DNA of 64,000 nucleotides, taken from Desmodesmus armatus (Eukaryota; Chlorophyta; Chlorophyceae; Sphaeropleales; Scenedesmaceae). Each line of letters opens with the position of its first letter. The stretch's first letter is position 1. A program made the translations under genes and the position numbers. This document shows positions 1 through 10,331 of the stretch, one piece after another. The stretch spans positions 124,001 through 188,000 of the forward strand of contig VIIQ02000761.1 in NCBI GenBank assembly GCA_007449985.2, given 5' to 3'. The notes beneath the pieces were generated by a model that was not told where the DNA came from, did not search any database, and was given only the letters and a program-made list of their open reading frames with translations.

Positions 1-1243
1 TTGAACTGGTCACAGGCCCATGCAGCACAGCCCTCCTTCTTGCCATATGGCTTCATCTTGTAGACACCAAACTCGGTGATGGGCTCCACGGTTGGGGTGA
101 AACCATCAGAGACACCGGACCAACCGCGGGTCCAAGGGAGCTCATAGCTGGTGCCCTGACCATCAGCCCTGTGTGACAGATGCAGCAGCACAGGCCCGGC
201 AAAGCATAGCACAGCGCAGCACAGCAGGGTGAGTTTTGGTTTGTGGATGCATTTGACACATTGCTCTACCGATGATGCTCTTGCAGCATTCGATGGTTGT
301 GCTGGACGTCCAGCAGGGGCTCACGCCGACTGGTGTGCATGTACGCATGCAGCATGTCCTGGGAACCCAACACGGAGTGTGACTGACGCTTCCCACTACG
401 TGCGCCATGGGGTTGCGGCTGCAGTTGTGAGTCACACAAGATTGCAAGACATTCCTGCATCTTCTGGGTTTCCTGAATTTGTCCTGCAGGCAGTGGCGCT
501 TCCCAAACCCACCTCTGCAGGGCCTTGCACTCGTTCTCAGACTTGGCATTCAAGGGGCACACGCTCATGAAGACACGACCCAGGTGGTTCTGAGCAAACA
601 CAATGTCTGTGGTGATCTCACTTCCAGCGGTGTACGTGCCCATGACCGAGCCGGGGGACATCCACTTCTTCTGGCCTGGCTCATCGCCGCAGATACTGCC
701 TAGGTTGCGTGCTGGCCACTGGAGCTTTCCGCCATTGCTGACAACATCCACGCCTGCGCGCCAGGACACACAGTGGTGGAAGATGAACAGTCAGAGGTTT
801 TCGTGCAGTACAGTATAGCAGGGAGGAAGACTGGCGAGATGTGGTGAATGAGTAACCTGAACTGTGCCAAGCAGGCAAGCAGGCAGGTGAAACCGGTCCC
901 TGCTGGTGACAATGCTTTGAATGAAAGGATGAGGTGTTTGAAAGCCCAGGACCAGCAGCAGCTCGTGCAGTTCAGCAGTGGTCTGTGCAGTCTCTGAACC
1001 CTCAGGCACACAGACCGCAGGGGCCCCGTTCAGCAGACTGCTACATGCTGTCGTAGCATGCCAACAATATTGTCAACACCCACCTCCTGCATTCACAGCA
1101 TGTGGGTTGTAGTTGTAGCGCAGGGTGTAGTCCAGCCACTGACGGGACTTGGGGTCGATCATGACCATGTGAGCCTGTGCTGGCAGCAGCAGCTGCAGGA
1201 TAACAGCTGCTACGCACAGGATGACAGCTGACTGGCAAGCCAT
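1..1243 (-). CDS. Secreted lytic polysaccharide monooxygenase-like protein (chitin-binding type-4 fold), 3' partial
   Basis: Three exons are read on the minus strand: 1243-1084, 753-513 and 168-1, all with GT-AG introns and matching phases. The C-terminus lies beyond position 1. Residues 1-24 form a signal peptide ending in AQA, so the mature protein would start at His25 (HMVMIDPK). An N-terminal histidine is the copper-brace hallmark of LPMOs. A second conserved block in exon 2 (ICGDEP, then GTYTAGSEI, then NHLGRVFMSVCP) supplies a candidate second copper histidine. Exon 3 continues with paired cysteines and a Trp-rich stretch (LPWTRGWSG, CAAWACDQF). LPMOs of families such as AA10 and AA15 oxidise chitin or cellulose outside the cell; the family is my inference from the motifs. 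A non-catalytic chitin-binding-4-like protein is the main alternative. The start codon is the first ATG of the signal-peptide frame. Confidence 0.7.
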
Positions 1244-2323
1244 GGTGTACACTGCGGGTCAAGGCAGCAGTGAAGCAGCAGCCAGGGTGGGAGCTTGAGT
1301 GTGAGTTCGCTGTAAGTTGCTTGTAGCAGGTCAGGATGCACAAAGAGGATGCTTGAGTTTAAAAGTAAGCCATAGGGTCCCGGGCATAGGGTTAGCACTA
1401 GCCAGGGCGACGAAAACCGTATGTCAGTCTGTTGATCCAACATACTCGTTGCTCCTTCCAGAATAGCTGGGAAGGGCCCCACGAAAACCGTTTCAATCTC
1501 AGCTGATACTGTTGCTGCCAGGTTGGCTGTGGAGTGCTCGATGTGGGCCGCGGATTGGAACAGGGCGTTGAACACACCTTGGCGCGACGGCGATCCACTC
1601 TTCTCAGAAAACCAGCTAGGGTACTGCTGGTTGTTTTGCTCAGCCTCGGGGGTATCGGCTATCTGTGAAAGCCGCAACAGATGCTGCTGTTGCGCTGTAG
1701 CAGTGAGGAAGTCAGGGTGGAATGGATGTGAGGTGTGTATGGCGTAAGGGGGAGTTACTGCTGCGCAGGCAGCAGTTTCGGATCAGAAGGGAGCCCGGGT
1801 GACAACGCGCCTGTCCACCTTCCCAACTCCCAAATCGTCTGACAGGCCGCGAGGAAGCTGCTGTGGTCAAGGCCGGCTAACATATAGATCACCAAACAGT
1901 ACAACTTTGTATGCCTCAAAATGAGTGATCAGTGTGCGGGTCACTTGGGCATGCGGGTCACCCGGACAGGTTCAAAGAGCAAGAGTCCCCTCTCTGCTTA
2001 GCAGTGCTAGTTCTGTGCTTCAAGGCATCTTTTTACCCTGTAACAATGCATTCCCAGCCCGGCAGGACCAGCTTCGCTGCATTGGTTGTAAAACAACCTG
2101 GACACAGCAGGGTCAACAGCCTGCTGGTGCCTGGCACAGTTCAGCAAAGGCACCTTCACACGTGCCCACTAATTTAACAGAAAAATTTTCCCACATGTTT
2201 CGCGCCCTCACAGCAACCTATTCTTGCAGTGGGTAGATCCTCACAGCACGTCAATCACACCAGTCCCAGCCCTCAACCGTTGAACGTGTTGCTGTACACC
2301 TGCTGCTGTACGCCTGCCACCGA
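1244..2323. other. Intergenic region between the LPMO-like gene and the ankyrin gene
   Basis: This holds the upstream region of the LPMO-like gene and the 3' flank of the ankyrin-repeat gene. Open frames occur on both strands, but none resembles a known family or shows a convincing exon structure. A short motif (cgaaaaccgt) occurs twice, near 1411 and 1482, upstream of the LPMO-like start and could be a promoter repeat; I see nothing else. Confidence 0.4.
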
Positions 2324-4239
2324 CTATGCATGCACCAGCTTCTTCCTCTCAGCCTCCAGCTCAGCCCTCTCCTGTTTCTTGAAGTCAACGAAGTCTGCAT
2401 AGGGCAGGGGGTGGTGCGCCCAGCACTCTTTGCTGTAGAAGTCCTGTGGGCAGGCAGGAGGCACAAGGATTGGCAGGACAGCGCAGTAGGCACGCAAAGC
2501 ACGGTCAATTACAGCCGCACCACGTGCGTACAGCTGCATCGATGGGCATCGATGTCAAACTTACACACCATATCCACGTGAAGTTTGTAGCTCAAGGCTC
2601 AAGCAAGCTGTCACACACCCTGACAGCAGCCTGTTGCGGCAACGAGTTGCCACTGCCTGTGCTGGGAGGCCAGTGCTGACCCCCCTGCATCAAACATGTG
2701 TCACCACGCGTGCGTACCTTGACCTTGGGGATGTTCTCCTGCACCAGCACCTGACCCTTCGCCTTGCTGGCACCATTCTGTGGGAGCAGCAAGCAGCGAC
2801 AGAACAGGGCTGAGAGCGACCAAACAGAATCAGATTGAAACCTGATCAGCATGTACATCCCTGAGAGCATCCGCCATGTGCGACCATGGCCACAGATGCA
2901 CGCTGGTAGCCATCAGAACAGCAGTGATTGCAACACGTGGCTGGTGATCACCCCGCCCCTGTAGAGTGCACAGTTGGTACAAGTAGGGGGCTCTGCATGG
3001 CATGCTGGTGAGCAGTCTGGCTTTGCAACATGCATGCGCCTGGCTGGCTTGCTGCTCATGTCCTAGCATAACGGACGATCAGCCCTGCAAGGCTGGCTAG
3101 TCCAGTTCAAGCCAAGGGTTTAAAGCATGCGCTTCGTGAGATGTGCAGCCGCCACAGATGGGTGCCGAACAGGTACTTACAGCCTCCAGGAATGCGGCCA
3201 GCTCAGTGTGGCCCATGTTGGTGGCCCAGTGCTGCAACAACAGCAACCACACAAACAGCCGCAGACACAAACACTGATCACTCATGAGTTGGCTGAGCGG
3301 CAGGGGCTGGGTTAATGGCCTTGCCAGCACCAAGGGCTGTGTCAGCAGCCAAGGATGCATCATTTGAAGGGCCTCTATGAGGGTGCTGTGTTGCAAAGTG
3401 TACGTGCCAGTGCTTGGTGACAATCCACTGCATTTATTGTAGGAACTGGTCCCCCTGATTCCAGCCGCTGGCAGGGGGTACCAATATCTCTAAAACCGAA
3501 ACGTCACATTTGTAACATGTGTGGTTGGTGTCCTCTGTCTCTGCCAGTACGAGGTACTACACAGTAGTACCAAGCTCACCCATGGTGTGTCGCCAGCGTT
3601 GTTGCTGGCATTGATCTTGGCTCCCAGCTGCAGCAGCAGCTGGGCTCCCTCCAGCCAGCCCTCAAAGGCAGCACTGTGCAGGGGCGTGTTACCTGCTGCC
3701 TCAACCTCGTTCACATCAGCACCAGCATCAACCAGCTGCACCAACTCTGCAGCAAGAACAACAGACACAGCAGAAGCAATGAGAGCAGTAGCTGGAGTGT
3801 GCTGGGTGGGCATGTGTCATTGTGCAATCGCCTAGCTGGGTTCGAGTGCAAACAAACAGCAGGTTGAGGGCCCTGGTGTGTCCCAGATGACTGCCGTTTG
3901 AAGGTGCGGTGGCGCATACACACGGTGCTGCAGCTGCGCTGTGGGGTGGGGGTGTGGGCTAATGCCACAGCGAGTCTGTCAGCAGGGTTGTGCAGTTAGG
4001 CTTGAAGACAGGCCCACTCTTCTCCAAGCTTGGCAATTACCACAGCATTCACTGCTGCCCAGGATGCATGCAGTCTCACCATCAAGGCGTTTGTTGTGCA
4101 CTGCCCTGTGCACCTTCATGCTGCCCACACGACCCTGTCCCCTGATGTTGCCACCACCATCAGCCTTCACGCCCACTGGGCCCTGCCAGCTGGCCAAGTT
4201 GCTGGTCTCGATGTTCATCCACCATGGGCTGCGCTCCAT
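2324..4239 (-). CDS. Small ankyrin-repeat protein, 185 aa
   Basis: Five exons: 4239-4080, 3746-3580, 3231-3181, 2777-2718 and 2443-2324. All junctions are GT-AG and the phases join without a break. The protein starts MERSPWWMN. After about 50 residues it enters ankyrin repeats: VHRAVHNKRLDELVQLVDAG, DVNEVEAAGNTPLHSAAFEG, then INASNNAGDTPWHWATNMGH, and a last half repeat ending ELAAFLEANGA. Ankyrin repeats mediate protein-protein contacts; there is no catalytic domain. The last 40 residues (FYSKECWAHHPLPYADFVDF, then KKQERAELEAERKKLVHA) are charged, probably helical, and unlike an ankyrin repeat; I do not recognise them. No targeting peptide is obvious. Partner and pathway cannot be told from sequence. 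Confidence 0.85.
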
Positions 4240-5123
4240 CTTGAAGGGGTGCCTGAGGCGTGCTGAAGACTTTACGCTACTACTGGCAACAGGGGCGAGA
4301 CTTGACGAGGCCTAGGCTGTTCGGTGCTGTCTTGAAACGGTGGTATCAAAGACGTTGCTGCTCAAATAGAGGATTATTAGATGTGGTGCAGCGCCTTCTG
4401 GGCCTGGCGTACGCTGTCTTGTCCCTGCAGGCGGGAAGCCTCGGAACATCGAACAAGTTTCCTTGTGATCGCAGACAATGTTTGCGTCATCAACAGGCCC
4501 ATATAAAACATACAAGGTGCAATTTGCACGGGCAAATCGACAGGTATCCTCACCGACGGGCCCGTGCCTCCTTGATCCCACTTGATCACATGTTGCCCAG
4601 TCGCCTGGAGCTGTCCCCAATTTTGGTTCTGGTATTTGTACCTTAATGGCTGCAAAACCGTATGCTGGCTTGCCTGATCAAGTGACACCAGCAATGTGCA
4701 TTGCTGTTGGGTGCTGTCGTGCAACCCTGGCATACTGTGCATCATATGACTTGTGCACGCACCACAGTTGATGTCAAACTCCCCACCGCCACCACCTCAT
4801 GGTACTGTTCACATTGGAGTGACCCAGCTTGCACCCCATTACAGACGATATCATCAAACACAATGGAGCACAGCTAGTGCCCATTCTCACTCGTGCCAGG
4901 CCGAACGCCACAGCACCTGAAGTGCGCACTGGAAGCTGTACAACCAAACTGGTTACTCAGGGGTGCAAGCCGCTGCACATCTGACGCGAACAACATTGCT
5001 GGAGTGGCAGCAATAAAGACAAGATCAAGCATGCAACATCCAAGCCATGCATACTGTATCATGCACCCATCTGCCCTCAGCAGCAGCAGCACCACAAGGC
5101 ATGGGACAATCCTCGGAAGTCTC
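4240..5123. other. Intergenic region upstream of the ankyrin gene and downstream of CSN5
   Basis: The 5' flank of the ankyrin gene and the 3' flank of CSN5 meet here. No ORF has recognisable domains. The only element I can point to is a TGTAA (minus strand) at 4839-4843, a candidate CSN5 polyadenylation signal. Confidence 0.4.
4839..4843 (-). terminator. Candidate polyadenylation signal TGTAA for CSN5
   Basis: TGTAA on the minus strand, about 280 nt past the CSN5 stop codon. TGTAA is the usual near-upstream polyadenylation element in green algae. This rests only on motif and position. Confidence 0.35.
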
Positions 5124-8100
5124 TCAGGTCTCCATGGGAGCAGCAGCATCCCCAGCTTCTGCTGCTGCTGGCACCTCTGGTGCTTCTGGTGCTGCTTCTG
5201 CTTCTGTTGCTGGGTCTGCTGCCGGTGCCGGCCCACCCCCTGCTGCTGCTGCTGCTGCTGCTGCTGCGTCAGCTGCTGCTGGGGCTGGGCCATCATCTGC
5301 CGCCATTGGCTCTGCTGCTGCTTCTGGTGCCGCTGCTGCTGCTGCCCCCGCCTGCTGCAGCTGCCGCAGTGCTGCAGCGCAGCCGTGCTTGGGGCTGCAG
5401 TTGAACAGGATGGACTTGATCACCTGGACGGTGCACAGCAGGCGGCACACAAACACAGCAGAGCGCGTGTTGCATGTTTATGAACAATGTGACAGAGAAC
5501 AAACCTCAAAAGTGACGCCAAAAAAGGTACAACAACTGCCTCACTAGTGCATGCATTGTGGGTGTCTGTTGCTTGGTTGTTTGGTTGATGTGCCCCTGCG
5601 GCCCCTAAGTGTCCCACAACCACGCAACCAAGGCTCAGGACGACCCCCCCCCCCCCCCCCCGGGCCAATGCCCACCCCTCCACTCGCACCGACTCACCCC
5701 CCCCCCCCAGGGGTCTGCCAGCCCAAGAGCACTCCTTCCTCATGACTGGCTGGCTGGCAGTGTGTGACCAAAAAATCCCTTCCAACCCCACTGGCTCCCT
5801 TGACATGCTCCGCGCTGACCACACACAACAGCATGAGAACTGTGACCCTACCGGCAAACCCTTCAAAAAAGAGCAAAGTTACAAACGTGACAAACTTATG
5901 CGGAGCTGCTCACCTGGCTGCTGAGTCCCTTGACCTGCTCTGCACTGAGCTTGCCCACATCGTGGCAAATCTTGACCAGCGGCCCCTCCTCCCCCTTCTT
6001 CTTGTCACTGGAGGCACTGAAGCGACCACCACGGCCCCCTGCAGTAATCTGGTTCTCGGCCTGCATGCCAGTTGTAACAGTAGCACCAAGACCTGAGCTT
6101 GAAGCAAATCAATGCAGTAATTATGACAGACCCCTCCCCCAGCAGCAATCCCAAACCCGCCCCAGCTTCCCAGCATCACCCACGATCTGTCCCCCCCTGG
6201 GGGAGGGGGTGCAGGGAGTGGAAGGAACCCCCTACACACACAGCCGCGACCTTGCAAATGCCCCGCCCCCACATCTCCTGCTCCACCCTCTCTCAGCCGT
6301 GCCTCACCTGCTCCAGTTTCTCAGCAATGTCAGCGATCTGCCCTGCTGCAAACTCCCTGTTGGCGATGAGTGGGCTAGTGCTGAGGGTGTTGACCCAGTA
6401 CTTGTTCCATAGCAGGTCCAGCAGGTGGCTGTCCAGCCCTGACTTGAAAAAGGTGACATCAAGACTGTAGTACTGCACAAACACAAAAACACAGCCAGCA
6501 CAAAAACATGATCTCAAGGCTGTAGTACTGCAAAATAGCAAAAGTAAGGACAAGCCAAGCGGGATCAAAAACGTAGGTAGCAGCAGCAGCAGCAGCATGT
6601 TTCATTCACAGCAGGTCCAGCAGGTGGCTGTCAAGACCAGACTTGAAAAAGGTCACATCCAGGCTGTAGTACTGCAGAGAGAAAACAAACACAGCCAAGG
6701 CAAACAGGATCGTAAAGCAGCATATAGCAGCAGTAGCAGCAGCAGCAGCAGCAATATGTTCATTCGCCACAGGTGGCTGTCCAGCCCTGACTTGAGGAGG
6801 GTGACATCAAGGCTGTAGTACTGCAGAGACGAACACGAATATGGTCGCGAACAGTGGATATCAGCAGCAGCAGAGACATGCTCGTTCACAGCAGGTCCAG
6901 CAAGTGGCTGTCACAGCCTTGAAGGCCAGACTTGGGGAAGCTGACACCTAGGCTGTAACACTGTACCAACACAGCCAAGCCAAGCGAACAAAATCAGTAC
7001 GATACGCAGCCTCCACACGATCGCTCACAGTCACTCTGGCGTTCTTTTGCACCCACAGCCACATTGGAGGAGTGCAATTCACAAAAGAATTCACAGCTGC
7101 GCTGTCGCACTCTGGCCACAGTCCACCAGCAGATCGCCATCGCACCCAGACACCCACCTGCTTGGCGCTCTGCTGCTGTGTGCGTGTTCGGTCTTGCAAT
7201 CCTCACAGCAACGGTGACATTGCTACTACCACACCTGAAACCCAATTACTACACCTCCAGACCAAGCGTACCCACCTGCTTGGCGTGCACCCCAAAGTCC
7301 TCAATCTTGCTCAGTGGGATGGTCTGGTACTCGTTGGGTCCCTCATCTGGTGGCTTGTAGCCCTCAGGGTACGTCCTGAACGCACCAATCTCAACCTGAA
7401 CGTGTGCAAACACATACAGTGAAGTACAGTACAGTACAGTACAGTACAGTACAGTACAGTACAGTACAGTACAGTACAGTACAGTACAGTACAGTACAGT
7501 ACAGTAAAGTACAGTACAGTAAAGTACACTTGCAGCGACCGGGGACGGAAGACGGCTATGTCTCACGTAACACTGACATGCACATCCCATGCTGCATGCC
7601 TGCGCCATGTTAGAGTTTGCATGCATTTGACTTGGATGCTGCTGCATGCATACTGCACAGTGTCCATGCCATGCAGGCGGCTTGCTTGTCCCACCTTGCC
7701 ACTGGCCATTGTGCGCACTGGGTCAACCACCACAGCAAGGAAGGGCTCCTGCAACAGTGAAGCAACAGAAGCACACATGAATCATTACGAGCGTATTGGC
7801 TGTACGATAGGGGTGCTGGATTGCCAGGTAAACCCAGCTAGCAGCGCAAGAGACAGGCGTATAGGGCATGCCAGATGAGAACACAGCCAGCCATCTGTGT
7901 CTCGAACAGCCGCAGCAGCTGTCAAGAAGACATCAGCGCAAACGCTACGGAAGGGGTCAGTTGCGCCCAAGGCAATGCACAAGGCAGACCAGGCACCACA
8001 GGTGCGTGATGCAACGTGCATTCTGAGCGATACAACCTGACAACTGATTAGTTCACCTGGAACTGCTGGTTGAGCATCTGCGTTGAACAGTCAATGCCCG

Positions 8101-9804
8101 ACAGCCAGCAGCCATAGCCGGGGTGACTGTGGTACCAACCCACTATGTTCTCCAAACGGCCAACGTCCTGAGAGCAGCAAACACATCAGCAACAACAACA
8201 CGTCAGTGAGACACAACATCCCGGCAGCAACAAGAGCCACATGCATTATCAAGACTGCCACCATACTGAGAGCAGCGGCAGCAGCAGCAACATACATCAG
8301 CTAGATGCCATGCCTCGCTGGTCTCTCCTCCCAAACGTCCCAGCCCCCAACTCCATCCCAGCACAGTAGCAGCCCCAGCACAGCAAAGCACAGCACAGCA
8401 AAGCACAGCACAGCGCAGCGCGTACCTTGCTTGTGCCCTGGAAGTCCACCATGTACTCGTAGGCCTCTGCTTGAGCATGAACTATGCTAGTGCACTAGGA
8501 AAGTAGCTTTGACCTTGGAACCTGGGGCACCCTGCTTTGCTATAGCCCCGTGCACCTTTTTGCCTTCATGCCATACCCTTCCTGCACTGTCCCCTGCTTT
8601 GCCATGCGTTGCCATGCTTTGCCATGCATTGCACCCTACGTGCCGCGAGCCAGCTTTGCTATGCCATGCCCAGAAACAGCACAACACAGCAGAACACAGC
8701 GCGTACCTTGCTTGTGCCCTGGAAGTCCACCATATACTCGTAGGCCTCTGCCTGAGCATTCACACGCGTCTCGGTGCCCTCCACCGGCAGGGCAAAGCTG
8801 TCGATGACAACAAAGGTGTCACCCTGCACCTTGCCCTGCAGCAAACCCATCACCTGTCACAGTGCAGGGCGGTACACAGAGCAGTACACAGTGCAGAGCA
8901 GTACACAGGCCAGGTATTGGAGGACAGGGTCCTCTCATTGGCACACATCAAGAGGTGCATACAGAGGATGGTGCAGCATGCATGTGACAGCGGTGTTGCT
9001 CACGGCCATGCACAGGTGTTGCTCACGGCCATCCACAGGTGTGCATTGCTGGGTGCAACTTCGGTGGGTCCAGTATTGCGGGTCAGGGGGTACAACCATT
9101 GTGCTGAGTCAGCACAGCATTGGACACAAAAGTCATGCCATGGGCATGCGGAGAGCAGTCTTTGCTGATGATGGCTGGCTATAGACTGCTGGCACACTCA
9201 CCTCTATGCTGCCTCCTGACCTCGCATGCATGGCGATCTTCAGTAGCGCCAGTGCAGACATGCGGACACTGCAAGCATGCAGGGCAGCAACAGTGCACTG
9301 CGGGTGTGAACACGGAGTGCCTTGCTCACAGCTGCAACATGATCAAACCTTGGACAGGCACAGGGAGGCACAGATACTCTGCTTCTTGTTCATGAGCAAC
9401 GTTCAGCCTTGGAAAGGCCAAAATGATGGCAATCAGGCATTTGCTCATGAGGGATGCCCCGCGTTTCTGCAATGACCCACGATCAGAGAACAGCACATGT
9501 TGGCGTGATGTGGGCTGGCACGTGTGCAGCTCTGGACAGTTTCAACGGCACTCATGCAATTGGCAGATGCGATTGTTCACCAGGTGATGCTGCTTTGCAT
9601 GAGCGTGCCAAGACTGGCAAGGGGTATGTCAGCTTACTGCTTGAAAAAGTGAGGGTCCTTGGTCCAGGGCTTCTGTGACTGCATGGCCTGCTGCTCTGCA
9701 TGGTCATACTTGTACAGCGCATCTGTGCTGGTCACGTTCTGCACCTGGTTCTCCAGCTCCCAGCGCATACGGGCTGTGTCATTAGACGGCCCAGCCCCAG
9801 CCAT
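5124..9804 (-). CDS. CSN5: COP9 signalosome subunit 5 (JAMM/MPN+ metalloprotease), 425 aa
   Basis: Nine exons: 9804-9638, 9268-9202, 8853-8707, 8167-8057, 7748-7695, 7395-7276, 6472-6308, 6060-5914 and 5423-5124. The product removes NEDD8/Rub1 from cullins as the catalytic subunit of the COP9 signalosome. The JAMM zinc site is complete: Glu78 at the exon 2/3 junction (SGGSIE, then VMGLLQG) and the [14 protein letters not shown] motif with His140, His142 and Asp153. Other CSN5 signatures are [54 protein letters not shown] and the [20 protein letters not shown] block. Exon 8 must start at AENQITAGG; an upstream AG would break the frame. The C-terminal exon ends in an Ala/Pro/Glu-rich tail of about 75 residues. 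Truncated tandem copies of exons 3 and 7 lie in the introns. The start lies 527 bp from the divergent thioredoxin-like gene. Confidence 0.95.
5641..5710. repeat. Two poly-C tracts in CSN5 intron 8
   Basis: Runs of C of roughly 20 and 11 bases flank a short C-rich spacer inside the last CSN5 intron. On the sense strand they are G runs. Similar homopolymers recur near 24325, 46015, 47520 and 50605. Their length is prone to sequencing error. Confidence 0.8.
6511..6960 (-). repeat. Tandem truncated copies of CSN5 exon 7 (5' edge with acceptor)
   Basis: Intron 6 of CSN5 holds at least three partial copies of the start of exon 7, at about 6611-6671, 6770-6820 and 6890-6960, plus a minimal remnant near 6513-6535. 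The first two keep the acceptor context (tgcAG before TACTACAG) and encode [20 protein letters not shown] or a diverged form. The third is more degraded ([12 protein letters not shown]). They then run into non-exon sequence or a stop. The complete exon is 6308-6472. Copies are interspersed with CAG-rich and AAACACA-rich DNA. Confidence 0.85.
7418..7528. repeat. Pentanucleotide microsatellite (CAGTA)n in CSN5 intron 5
   Basis: About twenty nearly uninterrupted copies of cagta, with a few AAGTA variants at the ends. It lies just upstream (gene sense) of exon 6. The same pentanucleotide recurs at 49087-49153 and as a short tail of a dispersed repeat, described in the findings. Confidence 0.95.
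8426..8475 (-). repeat. Truncated duplicate of CSN5 exon 3 (3' edge with donor)
   Basis: This repeats the last 16 codons of CSN5 exon 3 ([16 protein letters not shown]) with the same donor (AAG followed by gtacgcgctg) in intron 3. The AGCAC-rich flank is duplicated too. The full exon is 8707-8853. The copy differs from it by only one or two bases across the shared coding stretch. Confidence 0.85.
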
Positions 9805-10331
9805 TTTGTGCTTGGGTAGAGAGAAGGATGACTGTGACTGAGCTAGCCCAGCATCAACACTCTGCTGACGCTAACACAGGGATCTATTGCTACACCAGTA
9901 CAAGGTTGTTTGTGAGGGTATGGTCTCACGGATGATCGGCTACGAGTGCACACGCAAGGCTCAGATCACAGCATGGATCACACTCGGGATTGTATGTAGT
10001 ACAACAGCATTCAGTAATCAGAGGCGTCAGAACCTTGTTCATTCAACAGCAGCAATTTTCTGTTCCGCTCTGCCACTCTCCTGCTTGTACGTAATGTTGT
10101 CATTTGTGTGGTGTGACCTCCTAGGACCTCCAGGTCTGTGCTTACTAAGTTGCACCTAACGTCTCTTGTGACCTAAGTTGCTCCTAACGTCAGGTCTCCA
10201 CCAACGTCTCTTGTGACCTGCCAACAGTTTGTGGCCCCATCCAACCCCATCCAGCCTCTGGCTCAACCAACTGCACCGCCAACCCCAACAACCCCACCCC
10301 CTAGCTAGTCAGGCTAGACACACCAGCGCAC
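9805..10331. promoter_or_regulatory. Divergent intergenic region of CSN5 and the thioredoxin-like gene
   Basis: 527 bp separate the two divergent start codons, so it should hold both promoters. At about 10157-10220 a motif of the form acctaacgtctcttgtgacct is repeated with variants three times close to the plus-strand gene. No clear TATA box stands out. Confidence 0.45.

Noticed and set aside
5893..6272. CSN5 exon 8 starting at the AG before GTCTTGG
   Set aside because: Gives the wrong frame from a phase-0 donor; the AG at 6061 restores [12 protein letters not shown], which matches the family.
7404..7647. Tyr/Cys/Thr/Val-rich repeat frames as a protein
   Set aside because: Translation of the (CAGTA)n microsatellite in a CSN5 intron.
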